Source: Candidatus Albibeggiatoa sp. nov. BB20
GTDB taxonomy: Bacteria > Pseudomonadota > Gammaproteobacteria > Beggiatoales > Beggiatoaceae
DNA: 24,082 nt
Direction: 5' to 3'
NCBI GenBank assembly: GCA_016744725.1
Contig: JADGDW010000058.1
Location: 1 to 24,082 of the forward strand
The translations under genes were made by a program, and so were the position numbers. Position 1 is the stretch's first letter; every line of letters starts with the position of its first letter. Below the pieces are notes generated by a model. It was not told the DNA's origin and did not search any database. It saw nothing but the letters and a program-made list of their open reading frames with translations. Shown here piece by piece: positions 16,902-24,082 of the stretch.

Positions 16902-17079
16902 ATTGTGCTAATAAATTCAAACAAGGATTTCCCCCTCATTTTTCAAACCTGTGCGTTTTTAGTAATATATCAATTATTTGCCGATTGTTGTTATTCCACA
17001 ATTGGTGAAGTTATTGCTTATATGTCATTATTTATAAAATCATTAATTCATATTTTTGCCAGTTGGTTTGGAGAAAATC

Positions 17080-17634
17080 ATGTTAACTCTATTTGAAGAA
17101 ATTAAAAAACTAAAATCAAAATTATCAGAATTAGAAGTGGAACAAGAACGCCAAGATCAAGAATTACACGAAAGAATCAAAGATTTTGAAGAAATTAGCC
17201 GCTTAGAAGCAGAATTATTAGGCATTGACTATGAAGAGTTAAAACAAAAAGTATTGGATACGCTCACTTTTATGCGAGATACAGAAGAAGATACGGCAAA
17301 ATTAGAATCCGAATTATCTGAAGCCGATCAAATTGCACTACAAAAAGCCAATAATACAGAGCCTATGATTCATGATGATGAGGAAACCCGACGCTTAGAA
17401 CAGGAATTAATGGATATAGGCGCACCTAAGGCGCAAAATCATGAACATTATTTTACAATTTGCCTCATTTCTCCTGATGGCAGTTATAGCGAATGGTCAG
17501 AAGAAGCTGGTGGTGGTTGGCGTAGCATTGGTTTAGGTCGTCAATACTTAGAGCATGAAATGGCATTAGAACATTGCGAGCAAGTGCAACAACGTTTCCC
17601 CAATTACAATATTAAATTAATTGAGAAATCCTAA
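17080..17634 (+). CDS. Unrecognised acidic coiled-coil protein
   Basis: 184 residues, function not recognised. Residues 1-120 are strongly helical and acidic, with two runs predicted by eye as coiled coil (FEEIKKLKSKLSELEVEQER and ETRRLEQELMD). The C-terminal 60 residues (about 123-184) form a different, compact region, HYFTICLISPDGSYSEWSEEAGGGWR onwards, with several aromatics and one Cys near the end. No signal peptide or membrane segment. The ATG at 17080 has GGAG six bases upstream, which settles the start; the frame is open to 17056. It lies between the HsdM-like gene (178-bp gap) and thioredoxin (136-bp gap) on the same strand, with no strong terminator visible in either gap. Confidence 0.8.
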   Translation: MLTLFEEIKKLKSKLSELEVEQERQDQELHERIKDFEEISRLEAELLGIDYEELKQKVLDTLTFMRDTEEDTAKLESELSEADQIALQKANNTEPMIHDDEETRRLEQELMDIGAPKAQNHEHYFTICLISPDGSYSEWSEEAGGGWRSIGLGRQYLEHEMALEHCEQVQQRFPNYNIKLIEKS

Positions 17635-17770
17635 TACAAAAAACTGATTCACCCCTTAATTTTATTTGGGTTTCATGCCTTTGATTAACGATTTGATAAG
17701 CCCCACAAGCATTTTTAAATATGTCATAATGCAAACTATCTTTGAAACATGCTTTATAAAAGGAAAAAGT

Positions 17771-18139
17771 ATGGCAATTGTTGAACTGACAAAAGAAAAC
17801 TTTCAATCTTATGTTGATGGTAACAGCCTACTCATTATTGATTTTTGGGCACCTTGGTGCGGGCCTTGTCGCTCTTTTGCACCGACTTATGAAGCCGTTT
17901 CAGAGCAACATGAAGATGTGATTTTTGCAAAGGTTAATACTGAAGAACAACAGGAGTTAGCGGGTACATTTAATATTCGTTCCATTCCAACTTTAATGAT
18001 TTTCAAAGAACAAGTGATTGTTTTCTCTCAAGCAGGTAGTTTGCCTGAATCAGCATTGCAAGAAGTGATTGGCAAAGCAAAAGATTTAGATATGGATGTA
18101 GTACGTGCCGAAATGGCAAAAGAAGGACAATCAGCATAA
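17771..18139 (+). CDS. Thioredoxin
   Basis: 122 residues; a small cytoplasmic disulfide reductase. The active site WAPWCGPC (Cys30, Cys33) and the cis-Pro loop IRSIPTL (Pro73) are intact, so it should be redox-active with thioredoxin reductase. It is slightly longer than classical thioredoxin (about 108) owing to a charged C-terminal helix (DMDVVRAEMAKEG). The ATG at 17771 follows AGGA at seven bases; the frame reads through for 35 more codons upstream, but that part is unlike the family. It is probably a second or divergent thioredoxin rather than TrxA itself. It converges with lipA, separated by a hairpin. Confidence 0.93.
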   Translation: MAIVELTKENFQSYVDGNSLLIIDFWAPWCGPCRSFAPTYEAVSEQHEDVIFAKVNTEEQQELAGTFNIRSIPTLMIFKEQVIVFSQAGSLPESALQEVIGKAKDLDMDVVRAEMAKEGQSA

Positions 18140-18147
18140 AAGTGATA

Positions 18148-18178
18148 ACCGCTTAAGTATCAGGCATGTTTAAGCGGT
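18148..18178. terminator. Candidate bidirectional terminator between thioredoxin and lipA
   Basis: accgcttaa (18148-18156) pairs with ttaagcggt (18170-18178) around a 13-nt loop, placed between two convergent stop codons. No long T run follows on the plus strand; on the minus strand a TATCACTTTTAT stretch follows. The position is convincing, the strength modest. Confidence 0.5.
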
Positions 18179-18198
18179 ATATCCTAAAAAGCAATGAT

Positions 18199-19143
18199 TT
18201 ACACGGTTTTTGCTTGCATATCAGCATGATAAGAAGAGCGTACTAGTGGCGCACTAGCCACATTTCTAAAGCCCATTTTCTCACCCAATTCCCCTAATTT
18301 TTTAAATTCATCAGGTGTCACATAACGCTGTACAGGTAAATGATAACGGCTTGGTTGTAGATATTGACCCAACGTTAACATATCACAATCGTGGTCACGC
18401 AAATCTTGCATTACTTGTTCAACTTCGCTGATTTCTTCGCCTAAACCCAACATAATACCTGATTTAGTGGCCACTTCTGGGTGTTGCTGTTTATACGCTT
18501 TCAATAAATCCAATGACCATTGATAATCAGCACCGGGGCGAGATTGCTTATATAAACGGGGCACGGTTTCCAAATTGTGGTTGAATACATTTGGGGCGGC
18601 TTGTTTAAAGATTTCTAAGGCTTTTTCCATCCGACCACGGAAATCAGGCACTAAAACTTCAATTTTCAACGTTGGTACGGCTTCTCGAGCAGCTTGAATA
18701 CATTGCACAAAATGTTCTGCGCCACCATCACGTAAATCATCACGATCAACAGAGGTAATCACCACATATTTTAAAGCCATATCGGCAATAGTTTGTGCAA
18801 GTTGTTGCGGCTCATCTTGGTTTAAGGGTTCAGGTCGTCCATGTGCGACATCACAAAAAGGGCAACGACGGGTACAAATATCACCCATAATCATAAATGT
18901 TGCAGTGCCACCAGAAAAGCATTCATTTAAGTTGGGACAAGTCGCTTCTTCGCAAACCGTATATAGTTTATTTTTGCGTAATTTAGACTTAAGATTAGCC
19001 ACTTGGTTACTGTTAGGAATTTTAATCCGAATCCAATCAGGTTTACGAAGCAGTGTTTCAGAAGGTTCTATCTTAATCGGAATACGGGCAGTTTTTTCCT
19101 GTCCTCGTTGGTGTTTTCCTACTTTGGGATCAATTTTGTTCAT
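18199..19143 (-). CDS. lipA: Lipoyl synthase
   Basis: 314-residue radical-SAM enzyme that inserts two sulfur atoms into protein-bound octanoyl groups to form lipoate for 2-oxoacid dehydrogenases and the glycine cleavage system. Both iron-sulfur clusters are accounted for: the auxiliary cluster CEEATCPNLNEC (Cys64, Cys69, Cys75) and the SAM cluster CTRRCPFC (Cys90, Cys94, Cys97); the C-terminal RSSYHAD supplies the Ser ligand (about 303-304). Also typical are VITSVDRDDLRDGGA and MLGLGE. The length and N-terminus fit the gammaproteobacterial enzyme; the ATG at 19143 lacks a strong ribosome site. lipB is not adjacent. The operon context is unremarkable. Confidence 0.97.
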   Translation of the reverse strand: MNKIDPKVGKHQRGQEKTARIPIKIEPSETLLRKPDWIRIKIPNSNQVANLKSKLRKNKLYTVCEEATCPNLNECFSGGTATFMIMGDICTRRCPFCDVAHGRPEPLNQDEPQQLAQTIADMALKYVVITSVDRDDLRDGGAEHFVQCIQAAREAVPTLKIEVLVPDFRGRMEKALEIFKQAAPNVFNHNLETVPRLYKQSRPGADYQWSLDLLKAYKQQHPEVATKSGIMLGLGEEISEVEQVMQDLRDHDCDMLTLGQYLQPSRYHLPVQRYVTPDEFKKLGELGEKMGFRNVASAPLVRSSYHADMQAKTV

Positions 19144-19265
19144 GGCGGTGCTGCTTGGTGTAATAAAAAAAATCTATGAGTAATTATAATAGCTTTTAGA
19201 ATAAATGGGGAAGATTTGTTGATTTTTAAATATTAAACGTGGGTTTAGGATAGCTAGAACTAAGC

Positions 19266-19314
19266 ATTGACAAAGCCCTATGATGATTAGTTTATACATT
19301 ATTAGGGCTGTCAA
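19266..19314. repeat. Long imperfect inverted repeat carrying TTGACA in both arms
   Basis: ATTGACAAAGCCCTA (19266-19280) faces TAGGGCTGTCAAT (19302-19314): 13 pairs with a 2-nt AA bulge and a loop of about 21 nt. It lies between the DsrE-family gene and lipA, both on the minus strand. It may end the upstream transcript or form part of the lipA control region, but no T run follows on either side. Confidence 0.45.
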
Positions 19315-19335
19315 TCCGATATATTTCAAACCATT

Positions 19336-19797
19336 TCAAGGGCGAAGATAAGCATAATCTTGTTCTTGTAATTCTACAATGCGCATTGCACCTGATTGGA
19401 CAATCTTGACACCATCAACAATGGTTGGGGCTTTGCCTTTTTTCTTAGTCACTTTTTCCAGTGTATTACCACAAAGTGAAAAAGAGATATTTTGCATAGC
19501 CAAACTGGGTACACGCTCACTAGCAGGGCTTTTCGGTGTGAATATACTTAACCCCGGTCCATAAGCGACAACTTCAATTGCAACATTATCAATCCCAAAG
19601 GCTTTTTGTAGATTGACTGCATTATTTAAAACAATGTTATGAGTTTGAGGGTCATTGCTACTGACTTGAATCACCACTTTATGTTCTGGTTCAAAGAAAT
19701 CGTTTTGCTGTGTTTCGCCAGCAGTGACAACGCCTGCAAATAATACCCATAAACCTAATAAATTAATAACAGAATATGACATGATATTTTTCAACAT
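19336..19797 (-). CDS. Exported DsrE-family protein
   Basis: 153 residues. An N-terminal signal peptide (about 1-26, ending VTAG) precedes a DsrE/DsrF-like fold: KVVIQVSSNDPQTHNIVLNNAVNLQ, IEVVAYGPGLSIF, then FSLCGNTLEK with a single conserved Cys at about 109 and VVDG/IVQSGAMRIVELQEQ at the end. DsrE-family proteins are known as sulfur-carrier or sulfur-transfer proteins of sulfur oxidisers; periplasmic stand-alone members like this one have no proven role. One reactive Cys would fit persulfide binding, which is inference. The start is certain: AAGGAGGG lies eight bases before the ATG, the best ribosome site in the window. It is alone, 151 bp from a decayed methyltransferase and 192 bp upstream of lipA. 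Confidence 0.85.
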   Translation of the reverse strand: MLKNIMSYSVINLLGLWVLFAGVVTAGETQQNDFFEPEHKVVIQVSSNDPQTHNIVLNNAVNLQKAFGIDNVAIEVVAYGPGLSIFTPKSPASERVPSLAMQNISFSLCGNTLEKVTKKKGKAPTIVDGVKIVQSGAMRIVELQEQDYAYLRP

Positions 19798-19948
19798 AGT
19801 ATTCCCTCCTTAAAAATAAAAATATTAGAACACTATAAACTTTATACCATGCCACTATAATTGAAAAGCTTTGATTAACTTGGAATGCTCTCGTTGCTAA
19901 AGCAATTTAATTTCTCATTCCCTTTATAACAATTACAGTTGACCTATT

Positions 19949-20564
19949 ATGCGTAAAACTCATTGGGAAAATATTTACCAAACTAAAGGCCATAAATCTG
20001 TGAGTTGGTATCAAGAATAGCTAACCATCTGTTTGTAATTATTGGAAAAGGTCAAAGCGTCACCAGAAAAATCTATTGTGGATGTGGGTTGTGGCGCGTT
20101 GGTTTTGGTGGATCATTTACTGGAACGTGATTATTAATAAAATAACATTGGTTGATTTATCTGCTGAAGCATTAGAGATTGTCAAAAAACGTTTAGGTGA
20201 TAAAGGTCATATTCCTACTTATTTATCACAAGATATGATGGATTCGTCATGGGTTCAGCATTATGATATTTGGCATGATAGAGCGGTGTTTCATTTTTTG
20301 ACTGATGCTGTAGATCGTCAGCGTTATATGAAAAATTTGCTGAGCGGCTTAACAAAACAGGGACGGGCGGTTATTGGGACATTTTCGCTTGAAGGGCCTA
20401 ACATGTGTAGTGGTTTGGATATTGTGCAGTATGATGCAAAAAAAATGCAGGTGACTTTGGTGGGTGATTTGGTATTAGATTCAACAGAAGCTCACACTCA
20501 TGTAATGTCAAATGGTACAAACCAAGAATTTATGTATTTTATCACTAAGCACCAAAATAGCTAA
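19949..20564 (+). pseudogene. Decayed class I SAM-dependent methyltransferase
   Basis: Joined across damage, the reading runs MRKTHWENIYQTKGHKSVSW, then DVGCGALVLVDHLLERDY, then ITLVDLSAEAL, IWHDRAVFHFLTD, GTFSLEGPNMCSGL and a normal C-terminus. That is the layout of small SAM methyltransferases of about 200 residues (thiopurine/tellurite-type relatives). Three lesions are visible: an in-frame TAG at 20018-20020, an in-frame TAA at 20036-20038, and a +1 frameshift near 20131-20135 where removal of one T restores DYNKITLVDLS. From 20136 on the frame is open to the stop at 20564. The SAM motif DVGCG itself survives, in the first frame. An internal restart would lack it, so the gene cannot make a working enzyme. 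Decay looks recent, as most of the sequence is still well conserved. Confidence 0.85.
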
Positions 20565-20616
20565 GTTGTTAATTAGGAGTGCATGTCATAATGAAACACA
20601 CACTCCTTAAGCTATA
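20558..20616. terminator. Possible hairpin between the pseudogene and the WD40 gene
   Basis: aggagtg (20575-20581) pairs with cactcct (20601-20607); the outer segments tagctaa and ttaagcta add a partly paired stem. It lies between convergent ends but lacks a T run, so terminator function is uncertain. Confidence 0.35.
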
Positions 20617-20618
20617 GA

Positions 20619-21263
20619 TTATTGACTATCAGAAGACCAGGTGGATTGTTGTGTATCATCTAGGCTGCGCAGGATTTCTAATTTCAAATCGCTTGCGCCC
20701 AGTCGATTGTAATTACCGCCATAGAGCAAATTAAATTGAACATCCATCGGTTCAGTGACTAAGAAACCAATAAAACCTAAACCTGTGCTTTCATCAATCA
20801 TACCGCCAACATCAACGTTACTTTGAATATTGTTGCCATAGACACCAACACCAACATAGCTACGTTCACCACCAACTAAGCTAGAAATAGTGACAACATA
20901 ATAGCCCGCTTCTAACACCGTGGTTTGATTGGTTGTACCAACAGGCATCGTAACTGGGCCATAAACAATATCGGTATTATCTTTTTTCACAGTGACACTT
21001 AATTCTGTCAATTTGTTCAAATACTCCACCACTTCCAAATTAACAGCCGTTGGTGCAGTGAGATAAAAACTGATGAACCCCGGTGCTTCGCCATCACGAC
21101 GTAATACAGAACCTGCACTAAATCCACTTGGGTTTGAACCGCTAGAGTTATTAATAGATAAGCCCCATTGGCCTTCTGTCTCACCTGTAGGTAAAGTAAC
21201 TTCAGCCACATAAAACCCTGCTTCATTAATTGATAACTTATATTTACATACTTGATCGCTACA
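20619..21263 (-). other. Shared C-terminal domain, copy 2 (in the WD40 protein)
   Basis: Codons for residues 687-900, homologous to the end of the SGNH hydrolase. It opens C-x4-C (Cys687, Cys692), then AGFYVAEV, TEGQWGLSI, FISFYL, TELSVTV, AGYYVVTI, YVGVGVYG, VDVGGMID and LLYGGNYNRLGA, each matching a landmark of copy 1 in the same order. The last 15-20 residues are a Ser/Gln-rich tail not shared. Confidence 0.75.
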
Positions 21264-23321
21264 AGTATTGTTTTCAGGCTCAGCAACTGCCCCCAAGCCT
21301 GAATACCATTTATTAATACCCTCAAAATGCTCATCAAAATAACCAAAGCTGGTTGTATATACGAAATTACCTAATGGAGAGAATCGCACAAAATCAAAAC
21401 CTGCTTTTAGAGTCACGCCACTTGAAGAAACACCTTTGAAAGTACGAACTAATTCACCTGTCTCAATATTTAATAATTGAATCGAAAAATCACTTGATGC
21501 AATAGCAGGTATAAAATGATTTCCTGAGGCATTAATCCCAACAACAATCCATTGATTATTAGGTGCAATCGAAATTGAAGAGACTCTGTCAATAACCCCT
21601 AAACTACCTAACTGGCGTAGCGGTTGTCCTGATGCCATATCCCATAAAATTAAACCTGTATTATCCGCAGAGATAAAAGATTGCCCATTGGGTAAAAAGC
21701 TAACGAGATTAATTTCGTTTTCAATTGGGAAGTTTTTCACTACATTACCTGTTACTGTATCCCGTAATATCAACTTATTGCCTGCGGTTAAAATTTGACT
21801 ACCATCAGGTGAAAATGTAATCGCATTAATCGTTTCATCAGATAAAGTTTGAGACCATAACAATGAATTGGCTAAATCTTGTAACTCTAAAAAACCATCC
21901 TTAACTAAAAGCAATTGCTGGCTATTTGGTGCAACAGCTATATTGGTAATAGTCGCTTGACTGCTAAAGTTTTGAACTTCTAGCCCTGTTTCAATTTCCC
22001 ATTGTTTTAAGATATTATCTTCACTGACCGAGATTAAACGTTGGTTATCAGGTGTGAAACTGAGGAGTTGAACTTCTTTGCTATGGCCTTCAAAAGTTTT
22101 AATAATCTGCCCAGTATAAGCATCTAATAAACTGATAGCATTATCATATTTATCAGCAAACCCTAACCATTTCCCATTAGAGGATAATTCTAATACAGAT
22201 AGATCGAATCGTGCGAGAGGAGCATCTGTATTGCTACTATCTTCAAAAACAAAGGTTTTATTACCTGTTAGCACATCCCATAAAATAAGGGTATTTTGCT
22301 CAAACGAAGCGGCTTTTTGACTATCAGCGGACAGTGCTGCAATCACATTTGAAACATTAGTATTATTACCAAAAACTTGGGCAACATTACCCGTTACAAG
22401 TTCAACAACATCCATCGGCGCGTTAAAATTACCAAATAAAGCCCATGTGCCATCTGCTGAAAAATGAGCAAAATCGGCAATTCTATCTAAATAAACTACA
22501 CTGGCTTGACCTGTATTTCTATCCCAAAGTTTGGTTGCATCATTACCAGACGAACGACTGGCAACTTGTAATATTTTTTGCCCATCAGGAGAAAATTTCA
22601 GGCTTGAGATGATAGTGCCCGTTTTTGGCGGATTATCAGTTGCTTCCGTGATAGTAAAGGTTTGTACTACTTGATTATTTGCAATATCAGTGACTTGAAC
22701 CTGTGTCGCTTGGCTGTGGTCGACAGGTGTATAGTAATTTTGATTGACTGAAACGAGGAATTGTCCATCAGCAGAAATATCAATAGGAAATGCTGTATTA
22801 TCATAGGTGCGCATTAATACGCCTGATTCCAGACTCCATTGCTCAGTTGTACCTTTATTTGCAATAAATAAGGATAAGCCATCAGGTGCAAAAGCGATTC
22901 TTTCATGAGGATTGTAGCCAGTCAAGGTATTTGTTGATACTTCAGTTAAGGTTTGCATGATGCTACCTGTATTAAAATCAAATATGACCCATTGCTTATT
23001 TGATGTGCCCACCAAAATTTGCTGACCATTAGGCGAAAATTCTACTAATGTAATAGGCGTGCTTTGCTGTTGATAAGTACGCACTTCTTGACCTGTAGTT
23101 ACGTTCCACAGCTTGATTGTGCCATCCTTGCTACCCGATAACAGAAACTGATTATCAGATGAAAACGCAATACTGGTCACCAATTCGGTATGACTGGCTG
23201 TATTGCCCGTGTCTAAAAATGTTTGAATCGGTTCGACGACTTGTTCAACCGCCCATGTATATTGCCCAAAGTTCAGCCACAGGGCAAAGCTGAATATGAG
23301 CCAATGATATTTGGAAAACAT
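20619..23321 (-). CDS. Exported WD40-repeat protein with novel C-terminal domain
   Basis: 900 residues. A signal peptide (about 1-25, ending TWA) is followed by WD40-type blades over about residues 40-650, with units such as VTSIAFSSDNQFLLSGSKDG then TIKLWNVTTGQEV, and FSPDGSQILTAG. At about 43 residues per unit this allows roughly fourteen blades, i.e. two propellers (estimate). WD40 propellers are protein-binding platforms and are usually cytoplasmic; the signal peptide puts this one outside the inner membrane. No enzyme motif is present. The C-terminal part (687-900) matches the SGNH hydrolase C-terminus. The ATG at 23321 has AGGA about nine bases upstream. It is transcribed alone, towards the decayed methyltransferase. 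A scaffold or binding role at the cell surface is inference. Confidence 0.87.
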   Translation of the reverse strand: MFSKYHWLIFSFALWLNFGQYTWAVEQVVEPIQTFLDTGNTASHTELVTSIAFSSDNQFLLSGSKDGTIKLWNVTTGQEVRTYQQQSTPITLVEFSPNGQQILVGTSNKQWVIFDFNTGSIMQTLTEVSTNTLTGYNPHERIAFAPDGLSLFIANKGTTEQWSLESGVLMRTYDNTAFPIDISADGQFLVSVNQNYYTPVDHSQATQVQVTDIANNQVVQTFTITEATDNPPKTGTIISSLKFSPDGQKILQVASRSSGNDATKLWDRNTGQASVVYLDRIADFAHFSADGTWALFGNFNAPMDVVELVTGNVAQVFGNNTNVSNVIAALSADSQKAASFEQNTLILWDVLTGNKTFVFEDSSNTDAPLARFDLSVLELSSNGKWLGFADKYDNAISLLDAYTGQIIKTFEGHSKEVQLLSFTPDNQRLISVSEDNILKQWEIETGLEVQNFSSQATITNIAVAPNSQQLLLVKDGFLELQDLANSLLWSQTLSDETINAITFSPDGSQILTAGNKLILRDTVTGNVVKNFPIENEINLVSFLPNGQSFISADNTGLILWDMASGQPLRQLGSLGVIDRVSSISIAPNNQWIVVGINASGNHFIPAIASSDFSIQLLNIETGELVRTFKGVSSSGVTLKAGFDFVRFSPLGNFVYTTSFGYFDEHFEGINKWYSGLGAVAEPENNTCSDQVCKYKLSINEAGFYVAEVTLPTGETEGQWGLSINNSSGSNPSGFSAGSVLRRDGEAPGFISFYLTAPTAVNLEVVEYLNKLTELSVTVKKDNTDIVYGPVTMPVGTTNQTTVLEAGYYVVTISSLVGGERSYVGVGVYGNNIQSNVDVGGMIDESTGLGFIGFLVTEPMDVQFNLLYGGNYNRLGASDLKLEILRSLDDTQQSTWSSDSQ

Positions 23322-23547
23322 AATTGTATCCTGTAAATTTTGATAAAATATGCCACAGAGCTTAGCAGCAAATCATGTAATATCTAGTTTTAAGCTGTAT
23401 TTTATGCGTTAATCTAAGATTTTCAGGGTTGAATGGTGTTGTTTTTTTGCATGAGAAGTCATTGAAGTTACAATTGTTTTTCGATAGAGATTGAATTAAA
23501 AACTCTATAATTAAGAACGATGTGCGATTAAAGAAATTCGTTTGTAA

Positions 23548-23730
23548 CATTGGAAAAACATTGAAGATGCAGCGTTGCATATTTTTTGTGTTCAAGATTT
23601 TGGAAAAGCAAAACAACTGGATAATCGTTTTGTAGAGCTTTTGGTAACAATATTAAAATCCCCAAATGTGCGCCCATGCTATATTGAAGAAGCCAATGCT
23701 AGCCAATTTGAAAGTGCTTCATTAGAGTGA
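23548..23730 (+). pseudogene. Coding relic, C-terminal end of an unknown gene
   Basis: A 60-codon open stretch without a start codon, directly behind a TAA (23545-23547), ends in TGA. It reads like real protein (DAALHIFCVQDFGKAKQ, DNRFVELLVTILKSPNVRP, then an acidic tail) and is richer in G+C than the flanks. I do not recognise the family. The rest of the 760-bp stretch 23322-24082 is very AT-rich and holds only this relic and the edge promoter. Confidence 0.35.
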
Positions 23731-23995
23731 TTTAAATTACTAAGATATTCTAACTATATATAGATGTAACAATATAGAAGCCAATTATGTTGATTATGGC
23801 TGAATATAACGTTATTGGATGGTGTTGATGAATACTATATAAGATAAGTAGTCTAATAATGAAAAGACGCTATTTTATGAATTGAAATTAGTTTTTTTAG
23901 TTTTATTCCGAAATCTATTTTTATATAGACAATTGATTTTTAAATGCATTTTTTATTGTCCATAAGATTTTCCTAAAAAACATTAAAGAAAGTAG

Positions 23996-24023
23996 TTGAC
24001 GTAATTTGTGAGATGCGTATAAT
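23996..24023 (+). promoter_or_regulatory. Strong promoter at the right edge, stable-RNA style
   Basis: TTGACG (23996-24001, 5 of 6), a 16-bp spacer, then a perfect TATAAT (24018-24023), preceded by an A/T-rich stretch from about 23940 that could act as an UP element. RNA would start near 24030. The downstream bases are GC-richer and non-coding in look, with GTTGTT (24054-24059) facing AACAAC (24077-24082). This is how rRNA or tRNA operon leaders look in gammaproteobacteria, but no mature RNA lies inside the window. Confidence 0.65.
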
Positions 24024-24082
24024 TCGCAATCTTTCACGGGGCACAGCGGCAAAGTTGTTGAGTCAGCAGTAAGTGAAACAAC

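Noticed and set aside
16905..17096. A 63-codon plus-strand frame between the methylase and the coiled-coil gene
   Set aside because: No ribosome site, low-complexity hydrophobic product, and it runs over the well-supported start at 17080.
20018..20038. Stop-codon readthrough or recoding in the methyltransferase
   Set aside because: Two different stops plus a frameshift are better explained by decay; no recoding signal such as a slippery site with structure is visible.
23362..23616. An 84-codon minus-strand frame upstream of the WD40 gene
   Set aside because: Cys/Asn/Phe-rich product typical of AT-rich noncoding DNA; no ribosome site, and it overlaps the more protein-like plus-strand relic.
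1..24082. Insertion sequences, phage genes or tRNA genes
   Set aside because: I saw no transposase, integrase or phage protein and no cloverleaf that I could support.

Overview
The window is AT-rich bacterial chromosome, densely coded on both strands. ubiA, bioA, lipA, thioredoxin, a CHASE2-type Ser/Thr kinase paired with a PP2C phosphatase, and a secreted DsrE-family protein point to a gammaproteobacterium, possibly a filamentous sulfur bacterium of the Thiotrichales/Beggiatoa type. This placement is inferred from gene style; no rRNA or other decisive marker lies inside the window.

Layout, left to right. (1) 135-3309, minus strand: a CHASE2/TPR-like/Ser-Thr kinase whose end overlaps the start of a PP2C phosphatase, making a reversible-phosphorylation module behind a good TTGACA promoter. 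(2) 3666-10285, plus strand: three exported proteins in a row, namely a subtilisin-like S8 protease, a 1018-residue Ig-like-repeat surface protein with codon use typical of high expression (S-layer or sheath candidate), and an SGNH/GDSL hydrolase carrying a Thr/Asp linker and an unfamiliar C-terminal domain. Strong hairpins separate the units. (3) 10359-12211, minus strand: ubiA behind an unrecognised cytoplasmic coiled-coil gene, then a gap of almost 500 bp holding a possible 44-codon ORF. (4) 12703-18139, plus strand: bioA, a pentapeptide-repeat membrane protein, an orphan HsdM-like methylase with a degenerate catalytic motif, an unrecognised coiled-coil gene and thioredoxin. (5) 18199-19797, minus strand: lipA and the DsrE-family protein. 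(6) 19949-20564: a decayed SAM methyltransferase. (7) 20619-23321, minus strand: a secreted WD40-repeat protein. (8) 23322-24082: a coding relic and, at the very edge, a strong stable-RNA-like promoter pointing out of the window.

The most interesting signal is a domain of about 210 residues shared by the C-termini of the SGNH hydrolase and the WD40 protein. These are two otherwise unrelated exported proteins 10 kb apart on opposite strands. The domain opens with a Cys-x4-Cys pair and appears to be an internal duplication. I do not recognise it as a named family; it looks like a surface-retention, sorting or binding module, and searching for other proteins ending in it would be the natural next step. 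Second in interest are the HsdM-like protein with NPPF changed to NLVF and no hsdS or hsdR nearby, and the regular four-fold Ig-like array of the abundant surface protein.
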